Shown here: piece by piece, positions 12,185 to 25,100 of the stretch | Layout: each line of letters begins with the position of its first letter | How positions within the stretch are numbered: the first letter of the stretch is position 1 | From: Latrodectus hesperus | Lineage: Eukaryota > Arthropoda > Arachnida > Araneae > Theridiidae | Assembly: GCA_037975125.1 (NCBI GenBank) | Contig: CM075860.1 | Location: 43,621,970 to 43,685,969 of the forward strand | Length of the DNA stretch: 64,000 nt | Direction of reading: 5' to 3' | Translations under genes and position numbers: made by a program | Notes under the pieces: model-generated | What the model saw: the letters and a program-made list of their open reading frames with translations, nothing else | Databases searched by the model: none | What the model was told of the DNA's origin: nothing

Positions 12185-12921
12185 AATGGTAAATTTTTCA
12201 GAATCTCAACTTAGGGCACACGGATTATGTTAACATGACATTAGAATTCGCGCGACAATCCAAAAAACTAAACAAAAAATAAAATCAAAATAAAAGATTC
12301 CGGAAACAGATACAGTTTATATAGGTATTTACAAATAGTAATAAAATTAATTTAATGGGGCTTTGAATAAAAAAGCATGAAATATATGAATTAATAAAAC
12401 ATTATTCTTGCAAAATATTATTTAGCCATGCATTTTTATGGGCATTTAAATATTATAATTTTAAATCATTGCATTAATCAAAAATACGAGTGTTGGTTTA
12501 AGCAGGTCAAAAATTGATTACATCTGAACGAACATTAGATCGAAATCGTAATAAAAATATAAAAATAATTTTATCTTCTGAGATAGAGATCTTTTTGATA
12601 CTATTCATACTAAAATTCGTAATCACCCTATCTCTGTGATTAAAAAGGAATAAGAAAATTTGCATTCATTAATAGAAGTTGAATAGACTCCTTCTTTCGT
12701 TAAATGTATTTTTAGAAGAATAAGGAATTATTTTGAAGAATGAAGACTTAGATTTTTCTATTCTCAGACGCGATAATTATCTAGTGTCTTAAAAATTAAA
12801 TTAATAAATTTCACATACATGCTATTTTTGGGTTATATTTGTGAAGGGAAACAAGTTATTACAATTTTTTATTGTTTGTATAATTGATAACATCTCCAGT
12901 TTCTAGTTCGTTTAAATTAAA
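12185..12921. promoter_or_regulatory. Divergent EXO1 / D2HGDH promoter region
   Basis: These 737 bp separate the two opposed start codons and must hold both 5' UTRs and promoters unless there are unseen upstream exons. The piece nearest EXO1 contains ATTCGCGCG at 12246-12254, similar to an E2F site, which would suit an S-phase repair gene. The core elements themselves were not identified. Confidence 0.5.
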
Positions 12922-13153
12922 ATGAATTCCTTGTTTAAAAAATTCAGGGGATTCAAAACTATATGTTGCTTTCTTATGCACCCAAATCATCGATCATTTC
13001 AACGAAGATTTAGCCACACAATTAGAACAAATTTTAAAACACTCTCCCCTAAGCATATTGATTTCTTTAAAAATTTATTAGGGCCAACTGGATTAATAGA
13101 AAATAGCGATGATTTGCAGTTTTATAATACTGATTGGATTAAAAGTCATATAG
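12922..13153 (+). CDS. D2HGDH: D2HGDH exon 1 (mitochondrial presequence)
   Basis: The frame opens at ATG 12922 with [13 protein letters not shown]. The basic leader is followed by the conserved YNTDWI. Donor ATAG|GTAAAA, phase 1. It is the first ATG after in-frame upstream sequence that has no coding look. Confidence 0.93.
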
Positions 13154-16100
13154 GTAAAATATATTTCTTCATGTACATTTACAACTTACTTTCTCTTAAG
13201 TGATTGTTATCATTTATGAGAGAAATAGTCTTGAAGAATAATTTAAAATTCATTTATTATTCATTATTAAGAATGTAATTTTCAAAATGTTTAAAGTGAA
13301 ATTACAATTCTAAATACTTCTTAGTATCAAAATTAATTAATAATGAGAGTTACACTGTAGCACTTTCTCAGGAAAATTAAGTCTCACATTTAAAAATATA
13401 ATTTAATATGTAATTCACTCAACAGATTTATAAAGTACAAGAAAAATAGTTTGAAATTGCTATTTTAATATTTTAAATTGTATCATTAGAATTAAAACTT
13501 CTGAATCGTGATTTTTTTTTTTTACCCTGCATTTATGAATTGAAATATCATTTAATGTTAAAAATCTTTGAAAGCCTATAAACAATTAGGAATTACTTAG
13601 CTTGACAAAAATTTCTATAAAAAGAAGCACATAATTTCACTAATTCATTTAAAAGTAAAAAATTTTTATTTTTAGCTATGCTTTTATTGTGTATTATTAT
13701 TATGAAATTATTTCACAATGCAAAAATTATTAAAGCTTATTGTAAGAAAATAATGAAATTGCTAAAATCAAAAAGTTTTCTTACAATGTAAAAAAAATTA
13801 TGCTCTTATTAAAAAAAAAATTCTATTACATACATATTTAAAAATGTTTTTAACATAGTTGCTGTACAATCTTTTTTATATATTTTAAAATGTTTTGGCA
13901 GTTATAAAATGTCATTGTGTAAGCCAAATCAGTTGAACGACAGATTTGACATAATTGTTACATATAATCTAAGTTTTCTGAAATAGAATGTTGTTGAATA
14001 TACAGTATTCTTTACTTTTCTGACATAAGAATTCTAGGTTCCACAAAAACAGTAAAGTCTCAAAAATTCACCAAATTAAAATGTGTCCCAAAAGATTAGG
14101 TGTCAGATTTGCCTTCAATACTTGCATATTAGCATCACCATAGCTTTATAAGTTGAAATGAATTTCTATGAAATTTTCTAATAGTTAAAAGATTTCTTTC
14201 TAATTATAAGTATATTTTTCATAATTAGAAAAAGAAATTTTCCAATTATAGGTTAAGTGCAAATTCTACTTAAGTTTGGTGTAAAATTGGCTACAATGAT
14301 GCTAATACGTAAGTACTGTGGCTTTTTTCTTACACTAGTTGCCAAATGGTTAAGCAAAAAATTTGAAATAAAATTTGAAAAGGTGACAAAATATGTTATG
14401 CTTATCAGTATGTTTTATTTCAGTAGTATCAGTTTCATGTTAAAATCATTACCAAATTGTCTTTTGTAATGAGGAAAAATACTGAATTATTATTTTGTGA
14501 CTGACTATGTTGAAATAACATAAAAATAATTGAAGTTTAAGAAGTAAAATAGCTATTAAATATAAATTTGATTTTATTTAAACTAATGATAGAGAAAACT
14601 TAATTTCAGTTATCAGTAATATCATTGTATAAAATTTAATTAGAATATGATATATTAATTTATCAGTGATTTTTCTAAATATCCCTCTGAATAATAAAAA
14701 TCATATAGTCTTTATAATAAATTAATGTAGAAAAGTTTTATCAATGTTAGATCAAAATTTTCTATGAAATTCATATTAATGTGTTATTGTTTTAATCAGG
14801 TTCTAGTAAATTGGTACTTAGGCCAAAGCTTGTAGAAGAAGTGTCTGAGATTTTAAAATACTGCAATGATCAACATTTAGCTGTCTGTCCTCAAGGTGGA
14901 AATACTGGATTAGTTGGCGGAAGTGTACCTATATTTGATGAAATTGTTCTCTCTTTGAGTCTAATGAATAAAATACATCACTTTGATGAAAATTCAGGTA
15001 AAAAAGTGTAATATGCATTTGCTAGTATTAACTTATCTATTTATCTTTTTAATTTCAGTCTCATATGTGCATAATTTTTAAAGTCAATTTTGCATTTGAA
15101 ATTGATTATAAACTAAATAAAATATTACCCAAGTTACTCTGTTATATTTTTTGCTTTGTTACAAACAATAATAATAAAATAATAAAAATTAGTGGTATAT
15201 TTCTTTAACAAATATGACTAAATTTAATATCATGCTTTAATTGAAACTTGAAGCTCAGTATTTATTATATTTTTTTATTATACATTTACTTTAGCTTACT
15301 AATATGTTCTATTTTTAATCTTTTCTTTTTTCAGTTATTGATAATGCATCTTAGTTTTTACTGTCATAACATCAAAGCTGTTTTTAAAAGTGAAGTGATT
15401 TTAAAATAACAAAGAAAATCAATGTATCAAATGTTTGATTTATAAATGGCAATAATGATATATATTATCCATCTCCTATCATTATCTGGATCACTGTTCA
15501 GAAGGGTTCGTGTGATAAATCTATATTCTGATGTATTTTGTTTTGTAAAATCGAATCAAGAGCTACTAATAATTTGTACTTTATTAATAAGTATAATAAA
15601 ATGCTATGTGAATATTCTTAAACAGCCTATGTACTGCACAAATCCATTCAGAATATAATACTTAATTTGAGACTCTTTTAATCCACTATATTCGGAAAAA
15701 GAGTCAATTATTTATTTAATATTATTTATTTTTTGAAATTTAATTATATATTTACACATTTTTATCCCTTAATCATTAATTATCATTTTTATTTTACATA
15801 ATACAATATATTCTGCATAATTCTATCCAAATAATTATGAATTTCATATATCTATATTATTGTTATAATTTTATTTCCAGTTCTATTGCACAATTTTCAA
15901 TTTTCTTAGCAATTCCATTTAATATTTAATGCATTTCTGTATATATACAGTTAATGAATTCGTTTATTTAGTGCATTTTAAGTTTAATTTCTTGTAGAAT
16001 TGTTGTAGGTGTACTAATATTAGGATTTCTGATTAATATGTAAATGGAAGATATGGATTTTTATTCATTAGGTTGGATTCTTAATTCTCATTTTTTGAAG

Positions 16101-19100
16101 TTAAGATTGCATTTTAGGTGTTCTACAATGTCAAGCTGGATGTATTCTTGAAACTTTAGAAAATTTTGTTAATGATAGAGGCTATGTAATGCCTGTAGAT
16201 TTAGGTGCCAAAGGAACATGCCAAATAGGGGGAAATATTTCTACAAATGCTGGAGGTTTAAGATATGTACGTTATGGCTCTCTACATGGAAATGTTCTTG
16301 GTCTAAAAGCTGTGAGTCAATTAATATTTATATTAAAATAAATAAATTGAAAATATAAAGTATACAGACACAAAAAAACTGAAAACAATTAATTAACTTT
16401 TGATTTCCAAGTAATAGATTTTTCTAAAAGTATTTAAAGTGTATTTGACAATTTTATTCATAAAAGTGTGAGGAAAATGCATCAAACATATTTAAATAAA
16501 CTATTCTTAGAAAATTTGTATTTTTTTCTTCGCTTTGAAAATTAATTTTTCTTTCTCTGTATTGTGGCTTAACATTAAAATATACAGGAGCTTATTAAAA
16601 GAAATCAATGTGTTTAATGCTTTTGCTTTTTATTGTACTGAATGATTGTTATAAGCCTTAAAATATTCAATATAATCTTCTATGGTAACTATAATAATAC
16701 AATTTTAAACTATTGCTCTAATGTTTATTGGCTGAGCTGGTAGCTGAATGGTTAGTGTTCTGGTTCAATAGTTCATGGGTTTGAATCCCACCTTAGACTT
16801 GGATGTTTTTAGTAGTTTTGTATTCATTTTAAACTGTAGGCCCCAGTCTGATTGGCCTTCTCATGCAAAAAATGATGGATCGACAAACAAATTAATGTTT
16901 AGTTAAATAAAGTTTAAAAACATTTGTGGATAATATTTAGAATTATTGTTTTTTATTTTTATGATTTTGTGATATATTTTAAAATTTAAACTATTCACTT
17001 TGAAATCATTAAAATTGCTAACTTTCAATGATCAGTTTATTGCATCATTTATCTTCATATTTCTTTTATAGTGAAAAACCTGTTTTCTTTTACCATAATG
17101 TAATTCTTATATTGTTTTTATTTATTGTCATGGTTGTGTGTCATGCCTGATATTTCTATCATTTTTCTTCATTGTAATGCTTTAAAAATTTTGTTCAATT
17201 GAATAAAAGTTACACACTTTTTATTTAATTACTATGAAGATTAATTGACTAGCTTATTAAGAGTTAAACACATCCAATATCCAATTTTCTGATTAAAGTT
17301 ATGGCAAGAAAGACTAGTATTGAGAGAAAATCAGTTGCAGTTATGCTTCCTGATTCAAAAAGATTTAATATCTGTTTAAAGTGGAAAATGAGATTTTGTT
17401 TCTTTACAGCTAATTTAGGATAATATTGACTAACTTAATGGTATTTTTTGTAGTTGAGACTGATTTTCAAATATGTAGTGAAGATTTTGGTCAGAAATAA
17501 TTATTGAACGATTTATTTCCTTTTATAAATGTATTGAATTCAAAGAAAAAATAAATTTATGTCTATATGAGTAAGTTAATATTTGTTACTTGTTTTAATA
17601 TCAAATATATGTGTTAAACCAATCAATTTGTAAGAAGAAAAGACTGGTGCTATGTCACCAAAATTGGTTTCAAGATTTCCTCTCTCAAATAGAATTGATA
17701 AGATATAAATTTTGCTTATGCAATATATTTAACCCTTTAACGCATGTTGGTCGCGCCATGAAACCACCAATTTTCGATTTTTCTTAATTCCTTTTCACGA
17801 TTTTTCACTTAAATTTTATAGATTTCATATCTTTTACTTTTAAATAACACTAACAGATGGCAGCACCCATAAATTTCAGGTCAGACTCCTTCCAATATGG
17901 CATTATTTAATGTTCATTTTTAACAACACAAAATAACCTACTTCTTTAATATAAATAATGATAAATATTAGAAATTTTTCTTCCTATATCGTCATGTCTG
18001 TCATAAACAATATAAATGCAGCAGTAATTTGAACTAGATTCGTAAAAAACTTTCCTTTTTGAGGGAAATTCCTGGTGGTTGCACCGCGAAACCAGCGTGC
18101 AGCTAGAACACATGACTTACGTGAAGAGCAGACTATATAAACATGGCCGGCGCTCACTGGCTGTCAAAGGACGGAGTATTTATTATGACTGGGAATTAGA
18201 GTGTTTAGGAGTGTGGGGGAGGGGGATTTGAATCATAGGGTCATTTTACTTGTAAACAACATGTGGACTTTATATCACCAGTGAACACGTGCTTTCGCTA
18301 TTTCTGTTTCAGAAAGACTTTTCAGTTTCAGATTTTTCTTTGAGTTGAATGTTGCGTTTGCTCCCAGGCTAGTACGGAAATTTTTATTTAGTAGTATTTT
18401 GTGTGTTTTAAATTTAATGTAAATATATATATATATATACATTATCAAAAATAGTATTTAAGTAAAAGTTTAATTTAAATTTAAAATAATTAATAGCAAT
18501 ATATTTTAATTGTGTGTAAATATTTTTTTCTACTATTCAAATTAAAAATGCCTTGCAAAGGGCTAGGAATAGCTGAGGCATTAGCTTTATTTGAAGAACT
18601 TCCTTCAAATTCAAAATCAGAAATCTCGGTTGATGATAGTGACAAAAAAAATGTGCCATTCACTGCTAATGATAATCTTCAGGTGGAAAGTGATGAAGTA
18701 TCAGAAGATGAAGACAATATTAATATAAATTTACCTGGTTCTTCCCAAGTAACCCAAATAAATTGGAATAGGAGACAGAAAGTGAAAAAATCGTGTTTTT
18801 ATAGCAACAAAATTATATAAATGTTTAATTTTTTATTTTTCATACTCTTTACTTTGTAAAATATTGTAAAAAAATAATATACTGGATTTTAAATACAAAT
18901 TATCTAAGAAGTTTGCAATAATTGTCATTTATTGAAGCGCGCATCGAAACAAGGTAAGTTTTTTCCCCTACCAACTCAGTAAGTTTCTAGGTCTTAGACG
19001 CGTGCTGGCTGCGCCTTGCGACCACCACCCACAGATAAATGGGTGGATGTAGATTTTTTAAATTCATATATTATTTGTCTGTGGGATCATAACATTCAAT

Positions 19101-22100
19101 TTTTAGAGTTCTTTGGTTTAAAATTTAAAAAAAAAATATGCGCGCGTCAAAGGGTTAATAAATTCATATTATTTTTATGAATATATAATAATTTGTATTG
19201 CAAAGTAGATCTATGCTTATGTAGTATATGTATGTATGTATGTTTAGTGTTTGCATCAATATCAAAATTTATGAGTTTTGAAAAACTTCAGAAAAGAATA
19301 ATTTTATTTTCCAATATACCTTTAGACTTATATTTTTTTTAATGGAATAGATTACGTACAAATTTAAATTATAAATATTTATTTCTTAAATTTAGCTTCT
19401 CCTTTGAGAAATGAAATAAAGTTTAACTAGTTTAAATTAATTTAAAAGCAGATAAATATATAAAGCATAATTATATTAAATATATGTATCAAAATAAAAT
19501 ACCCTTAATTTTTTTATACCATTTAATCACCCTTAGTGAAATTGGCAATCAAAAATTATTTTTAAAAATAAAAAATATTCCGACTAAATTAAGAAAAAAT
19601 AATTCTGAGCTTCAAAATAATATTCATTGCTTCCTAGTTCATTATAGAATTTCTTTATTTTATTATTTTTATTTTTCATGCTTTAAATAAAATATACAAT
19701 TGCTTGCAACTTTTTGAGAATTCTCATGTTAAATAAGTTGGGAAAGAAAAAAAGAATTATCATAAATTTTTATCATTCATTTTTATTTCACCATTTTCCT
19801 ATGATCATCATGGGGAAATTATTAATTTATGATAAGTGCTATAGTCACAAATTGACTGAGTTTGAGTTTTTTCCCTTCCAAGTATGTTTAAATTAAATTG
19901 CCTTTCAAATTAGATATGTAATTGATAGATTTAGTATCCAGTGATAAATGTATCTAATTTCAGAAGCTGAATTAATTTTCGTTTCTGTATTTGTGTGTCT
20001 TTGCTGTGCATGTTAATGTGCCAAAATTAAATGCCTATACTGGAAAAGTTTATTGTTGAATTATTTTTCAATTTATTATATGTTAAACACATTTTGCTTA
20101 GTTTTAAAAATTTTGCAACATTGCTTAATACTACTTTATATGGGATAACTTATTGTATTATTAAATTATTATTTCATTATTCAATTGATTTATTGTTTTA
20201 AAATAGCTTCTTATCAAAATTTATTTCTTATAATTATCTTATTTGTTTGTACTATGTTTTTTTTATGTTTAATCCTTTATATATAACTTTTTCCTAGCCA
20301 CATATTTGATATTAATACACATTGTTTGTTATCTCAGTTGAATTTATAATAAACTTTTATAAATAAAATTTTTTAAATAAACTTTTAATAATCCTACTAT
20401 TTACAAATAAATTAAATGTTCGGCCAATTTTGTATCTTCACTTGCTTATGAAGAGTTCTCTCTTATTTTTGATATGCTAATGCATATTTTAAATTTTTTA
20501 TTGTTATTATTATTTATTATTATTATTTATTTTTTTGGCTGTCTTATGGCTGAGTGATTAGCATTCCTGAGCTGTGGGTCCTGGATTCGAATCCCGGTTT
20601 GGGCATGGATGTTTCTTTCTCTCTGTGTTTCTGTGTCCTTTCTTTTGAGATCATGTATGAATGTGGTCCACCCTATAAACAGGATTTTGGTTGTATGGCA
20701 TGGGTAATATTACACACCTCTATGACTTGGTTCACAGGTGCACACTGGGTAACAACAAATGAGTATCAATTTCTGGATTTGTTGTGGCTAAGAGTTAGCC
20801 ACCCAAGTGCCCATGGTTATTTGAAAAATGTTTTTAAAAATTAGAATGTCACATTTACAATTTCTGTTTCATAAATAAATGAGATAAAAAACAATGCTGA
20901 AAATTTTTATAATGATAATACTATATTTATTATCCTTTTATTTACATTTTTATCTGAATGATATATTGTTTGTTATTGAAGGCAAGTTTATGAAATATAT
21001 GAGATTAAATAGTATAATATTTTGATATCTTTTTGTTCTTGTTCACCACCAAAAAGAGTCCCTAATAACAATTTATAAATCGACACTTTTAAATGAACAT
21101 TTTTAACTGTTCAGATTTTTTATTTAATTATTTTCAAAAGTAATCATTGCATGATCTAATAATTTTTTTTATTACAGATTAATTCAAATATGTTATTGGG
21201 TAAATCTATAAAATAATATTTTCTTATATACTGAATACATTTTTGAAGGTTATATTTAACAAATAAAAATCTAACAATTCTCTCAAATTTTTCTCAACTC
21301 AAATTTTTGTGTCATTTACATAAATTCAAAATAAATTATACTGTGTTTATATGCAAAAGTAAAAAAATCAATTTATTCTAGTGCAAACTAAGTATTTTTA
21401 TTGTAATAATTTAATATACATAAAATTTACTATTTTAATTCTCCTTCTTTTATCCATGATTTTAAGCATGTATTGTCTTGCTTATTATTTCTATTTGAGG
21501 AAATCAATTTTCCAATTAAAATAGTATCTTTTTGGAAAAACCCACTTTAAAGTGTAAATAGATTAGGAGATATATACCCTAATTAAAAAGTAAACTGTTC
21601 TCATAGTTATAAATAATTCAGATTTATTCCTGAGCTGAATTCTTCAAAAACATTCGTTGTTTGGTTTGAACAATGAAATTTGTAATGCATTAGTGTTAAG
21701 TAATTGTTAATTCAGTTGTTTTTCTGAAATAATTGCAGACTATCTGAATTGAAATGCTCAATACAGTGTTTATTTGAACACTATTTAAGCAATATATTGC
21801 TATGCTTTGCACATGGATTTATTTATTTTCTTTACTCTTAACATGCATTTTTTCCTATTATTAACATATAAGGAATATATTTTATCAACAAGAATATTCT
21901 TTATGAATTTTTACATCTAATCTTTAGTAACATGCTCCAAGAAAAAAAAGTTTTTATATAGATATTTGCTAGCTCTTATTAATGTTGCATAATTTACATA
22001 ATACTTACATTTTGTTGCTTATCCTTCAAATGAAAATAACCACTTTTAATAAATCTCCTAGTTTATCAAATATTCTAGTGATCTACATATTTAATGAAAT

Positions 22101-25100
22101 AAAAATACACAAGATTTAAATTTGCCTTTACTTTAAACAGCTATAAATTATATAAATATACTTATTTTCCATAACTATTATATATTTAAATTTTTAAATA
22201 TTTATTTTGAATATATAATTCAAAAATATGATTAAATAAAATTTATCAATTATAATAATTTTATTTTTCATGTAATTTTAAGAAAATTGGCTGCTGTTTG
22301 TTAATATGATAAATGATATTAAAAATCTTAATTGCTTATAAATTTTTTCAATGTTTAGTTTGTATATAGCCATTTTAAAAATTCTGTGTTTTCATAACAA
22401 AAATAAAATATTGTGGAAATAGTTCATTATCCAACAATAAAAAAATAAACTCCTTTCTGTCAATGAGTGTTACAAGTAGCTTTTCATTTTGGTTGATTTG
22501 GCTTAAATTTATTCTTTGCTGTAATTTTTTTATAATTAAATCTAAATTACTGCTAATTAAATCTAAAATTATTTTTTAAATTCTGTTTTCATTGCTATAT
22601 TAAATGTATCCCCTAATCACTCTAAATAAGAAATGTAAATCCATTTTTTTTAAATTTATAATTAATATTTAATTATCTTAGATGATTTAATTGTTATTTT
22701 TCAATATAACACTTGCATCAAAGTATATTTAAATCAAGTACAAATGTATCAAATTATATCAATATATTTCTTTCAAATGTTTGATTGCATCGTGCAAAAA
22801 TATTCTGCATTTAATTTTCAATTCGCATAAATGTTATAAAGGATTTTTTTTCTGTTCAGGTTTTACCTAATGGGAAAATATTGGACTGTATGAATACTGT
22901 ACAAAAGAACAACACTGGATATGATTTAAAACAACTATTTATTGGCTCTGAAGGAACTCTAGGGGTTGTCACTGATGTTTCCATTCTGTGTTATCCTAAA
23001 AGTACAGAAACATCTGTTGCATTTTTGGGTAATTTAATTTTATTTATATAACTTCATTCTTTGTTATTTCTTTATTATATATGTTATTATTTTTGCTGCC
23101 TTATAGAATGTGGTTTAGTTTTCTTTAAAAGATTTTAAATATATTTGCAAAAATAATATCTTATTTGCCTTTTCTTAATTTTGTGTTATCACATGAGAAA
23201 AAGTTCAAATTTGATGTGTTTTAAATACAATGTATATTTAATTTTTATGTTTTTGATTATAGGATGCAACTCATTTGAGCAAGTTTTATGCACTGCTAAG
23301 GTCATCAAGCAAAAATTACCAGAAGTGCTTTCTTCACTAGAAATGCTTGATGATCAAGCTGCTGATACAGTTAGAGAAAATTTGAAGTTGACAGTTCCTA
23401 TTTCTAGACACCCTTTTTATGTATTACTGGAAATATCTGGTAAAACTTATGAGTTATTTATTTATTAGTTGTCTATCATTGGATTCTTATAAATTTTCAT
23501 TTAATTACATAAAGAATAAATATTTTATCATGTAAAAATGAAGAATTTTATCAATATTACTAATGTCATTAAACATCAAATATATTACCACATTTTCACT
23601 AATTATGCATATAGTTAAAAATGATTATTTTAATCAATTATTTAATTTTCAATTCTTTGTCATTTATGCAATTGATTTTTATCATTAAATTTGATAATAA
23701 TGATATTTTATCTTGAACTACTGTAAATGACATTCATATACATATTTTCAATTCACTTTATAAGTGATTTTAATTTAAAAAATGCTTTTAAAATTTTACC
23801 TAGTTTTAATTTTCAAAAATTTATCTTTTAATGTGGTTAATTTTATAATTTGCACTTACAGAAATGTTTGTTTAAAAAATTAGAAAAGAAAACTTTTAGT
23901 GAAATAGTTTTCTTTTTTTAATTTTGATTGAAAATGATATTTTTTATTTGATTGGCAATTATTTTTTGATTTTTCACTAATGTTTAACTATTTAATTTTT
24001 AAACTATTGCACTATCAAATAAATCATTAGTGAAAGTTGGATTTAAGACTTTTTATCATCAAAGTTTAAGTTTTCATTTGAAAGACATTTTTTGATTCTA
24101 GTTTAATATTCAGTTAAATAGTTTTGATATTAAATTCAAAAAGCATTCAATATATTATTTAAAATACACTATTTTAGATATATTATATATTACTCTATAT
24201 CAGAGGTGTCAAACTCAATTTTACATGCTAATATTAAATTTAGAATGTGTAGATGGGCCGGATTCAAATAAAAAATTTTTTTTTATCCTACGCCCGACCT
24301 TGGTTTTTCAATTATCAGTCTCTGTCGGGCAGCCCAATACAATCTTAAGGTGAATGAAAAGTCATCTTCCGCAGAATTTCTAACAGCGACGTCCGAAAGT
24401 CCAGGGCAAGTGAAAAGGTGGTCACCAGTCATGTCCTCTAGTCTACAAAAAGGGCAGATTGGAGAGTCCTTCAAACCCAAACGGTGAAGGTGTTTTTGCA
24501 GATAATCATGCCCAGTTTTAAGGCGAAAATTTGCCACTCCCACAGCAAATCAAAAATGTACTCTGAATTATTATAAAATTTTATTTATGTAATTATATAG
24601 GATATATGGTTGTTAAAAATCATATCGAAGTTATAAAAGAGGATAATAATTATTTTGAGCTCGAGGACCCAGATACCTAACTTCTCTTGTTTTTGATAAG
24701 CTCATTAATGTCAGGTATCATATTCGTTAAAGTTGTTATAAGAATTGATTGTAGATGTTCATTCATAAGTCTTGGGTGATATTTTTTCTTGTTTATTTTC
24801 ATGACGAAAAACATCTGCTCACATAAATAGGTGCTACCAAACATGCACAGAATGTGTGCTGCATGCTCTTTTAATTCCAGGTATTTATCCAAACTCTTGA
24901 AATATTGTGTATAAAATGTAAGAGCGTTTATCTCTTTATATATCTTTTTTTCAAAATACTGCCTGATTGAAGATTTATCAACTCCATTTCCAAATGAACT
25001 GGTGTCTGTAAAGCTTTAAAATTGAATAAATTGTTGAAAATTGGGAATTCCATTCAATTTTCATTCATTTTGTGTAAGTCTTCAAAACGATTGTTGAATG

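Noticed and set aside
16731..16800. tRNA-like box A and B sequences here and at the other SINEs, considered as tRNA genes.
   Set aside because: They do not fold into complete cloverleaves and are followed by SINE bodies with target duplications. Only 47134-47214 is a real tRNA.
20554..20844. A 96-codon open frame, and similar ones at 30753-31070, 35240-35452 and 43108-43299.
   Set aside because: They are translations of tRNA-derived SINEs and recur with them.
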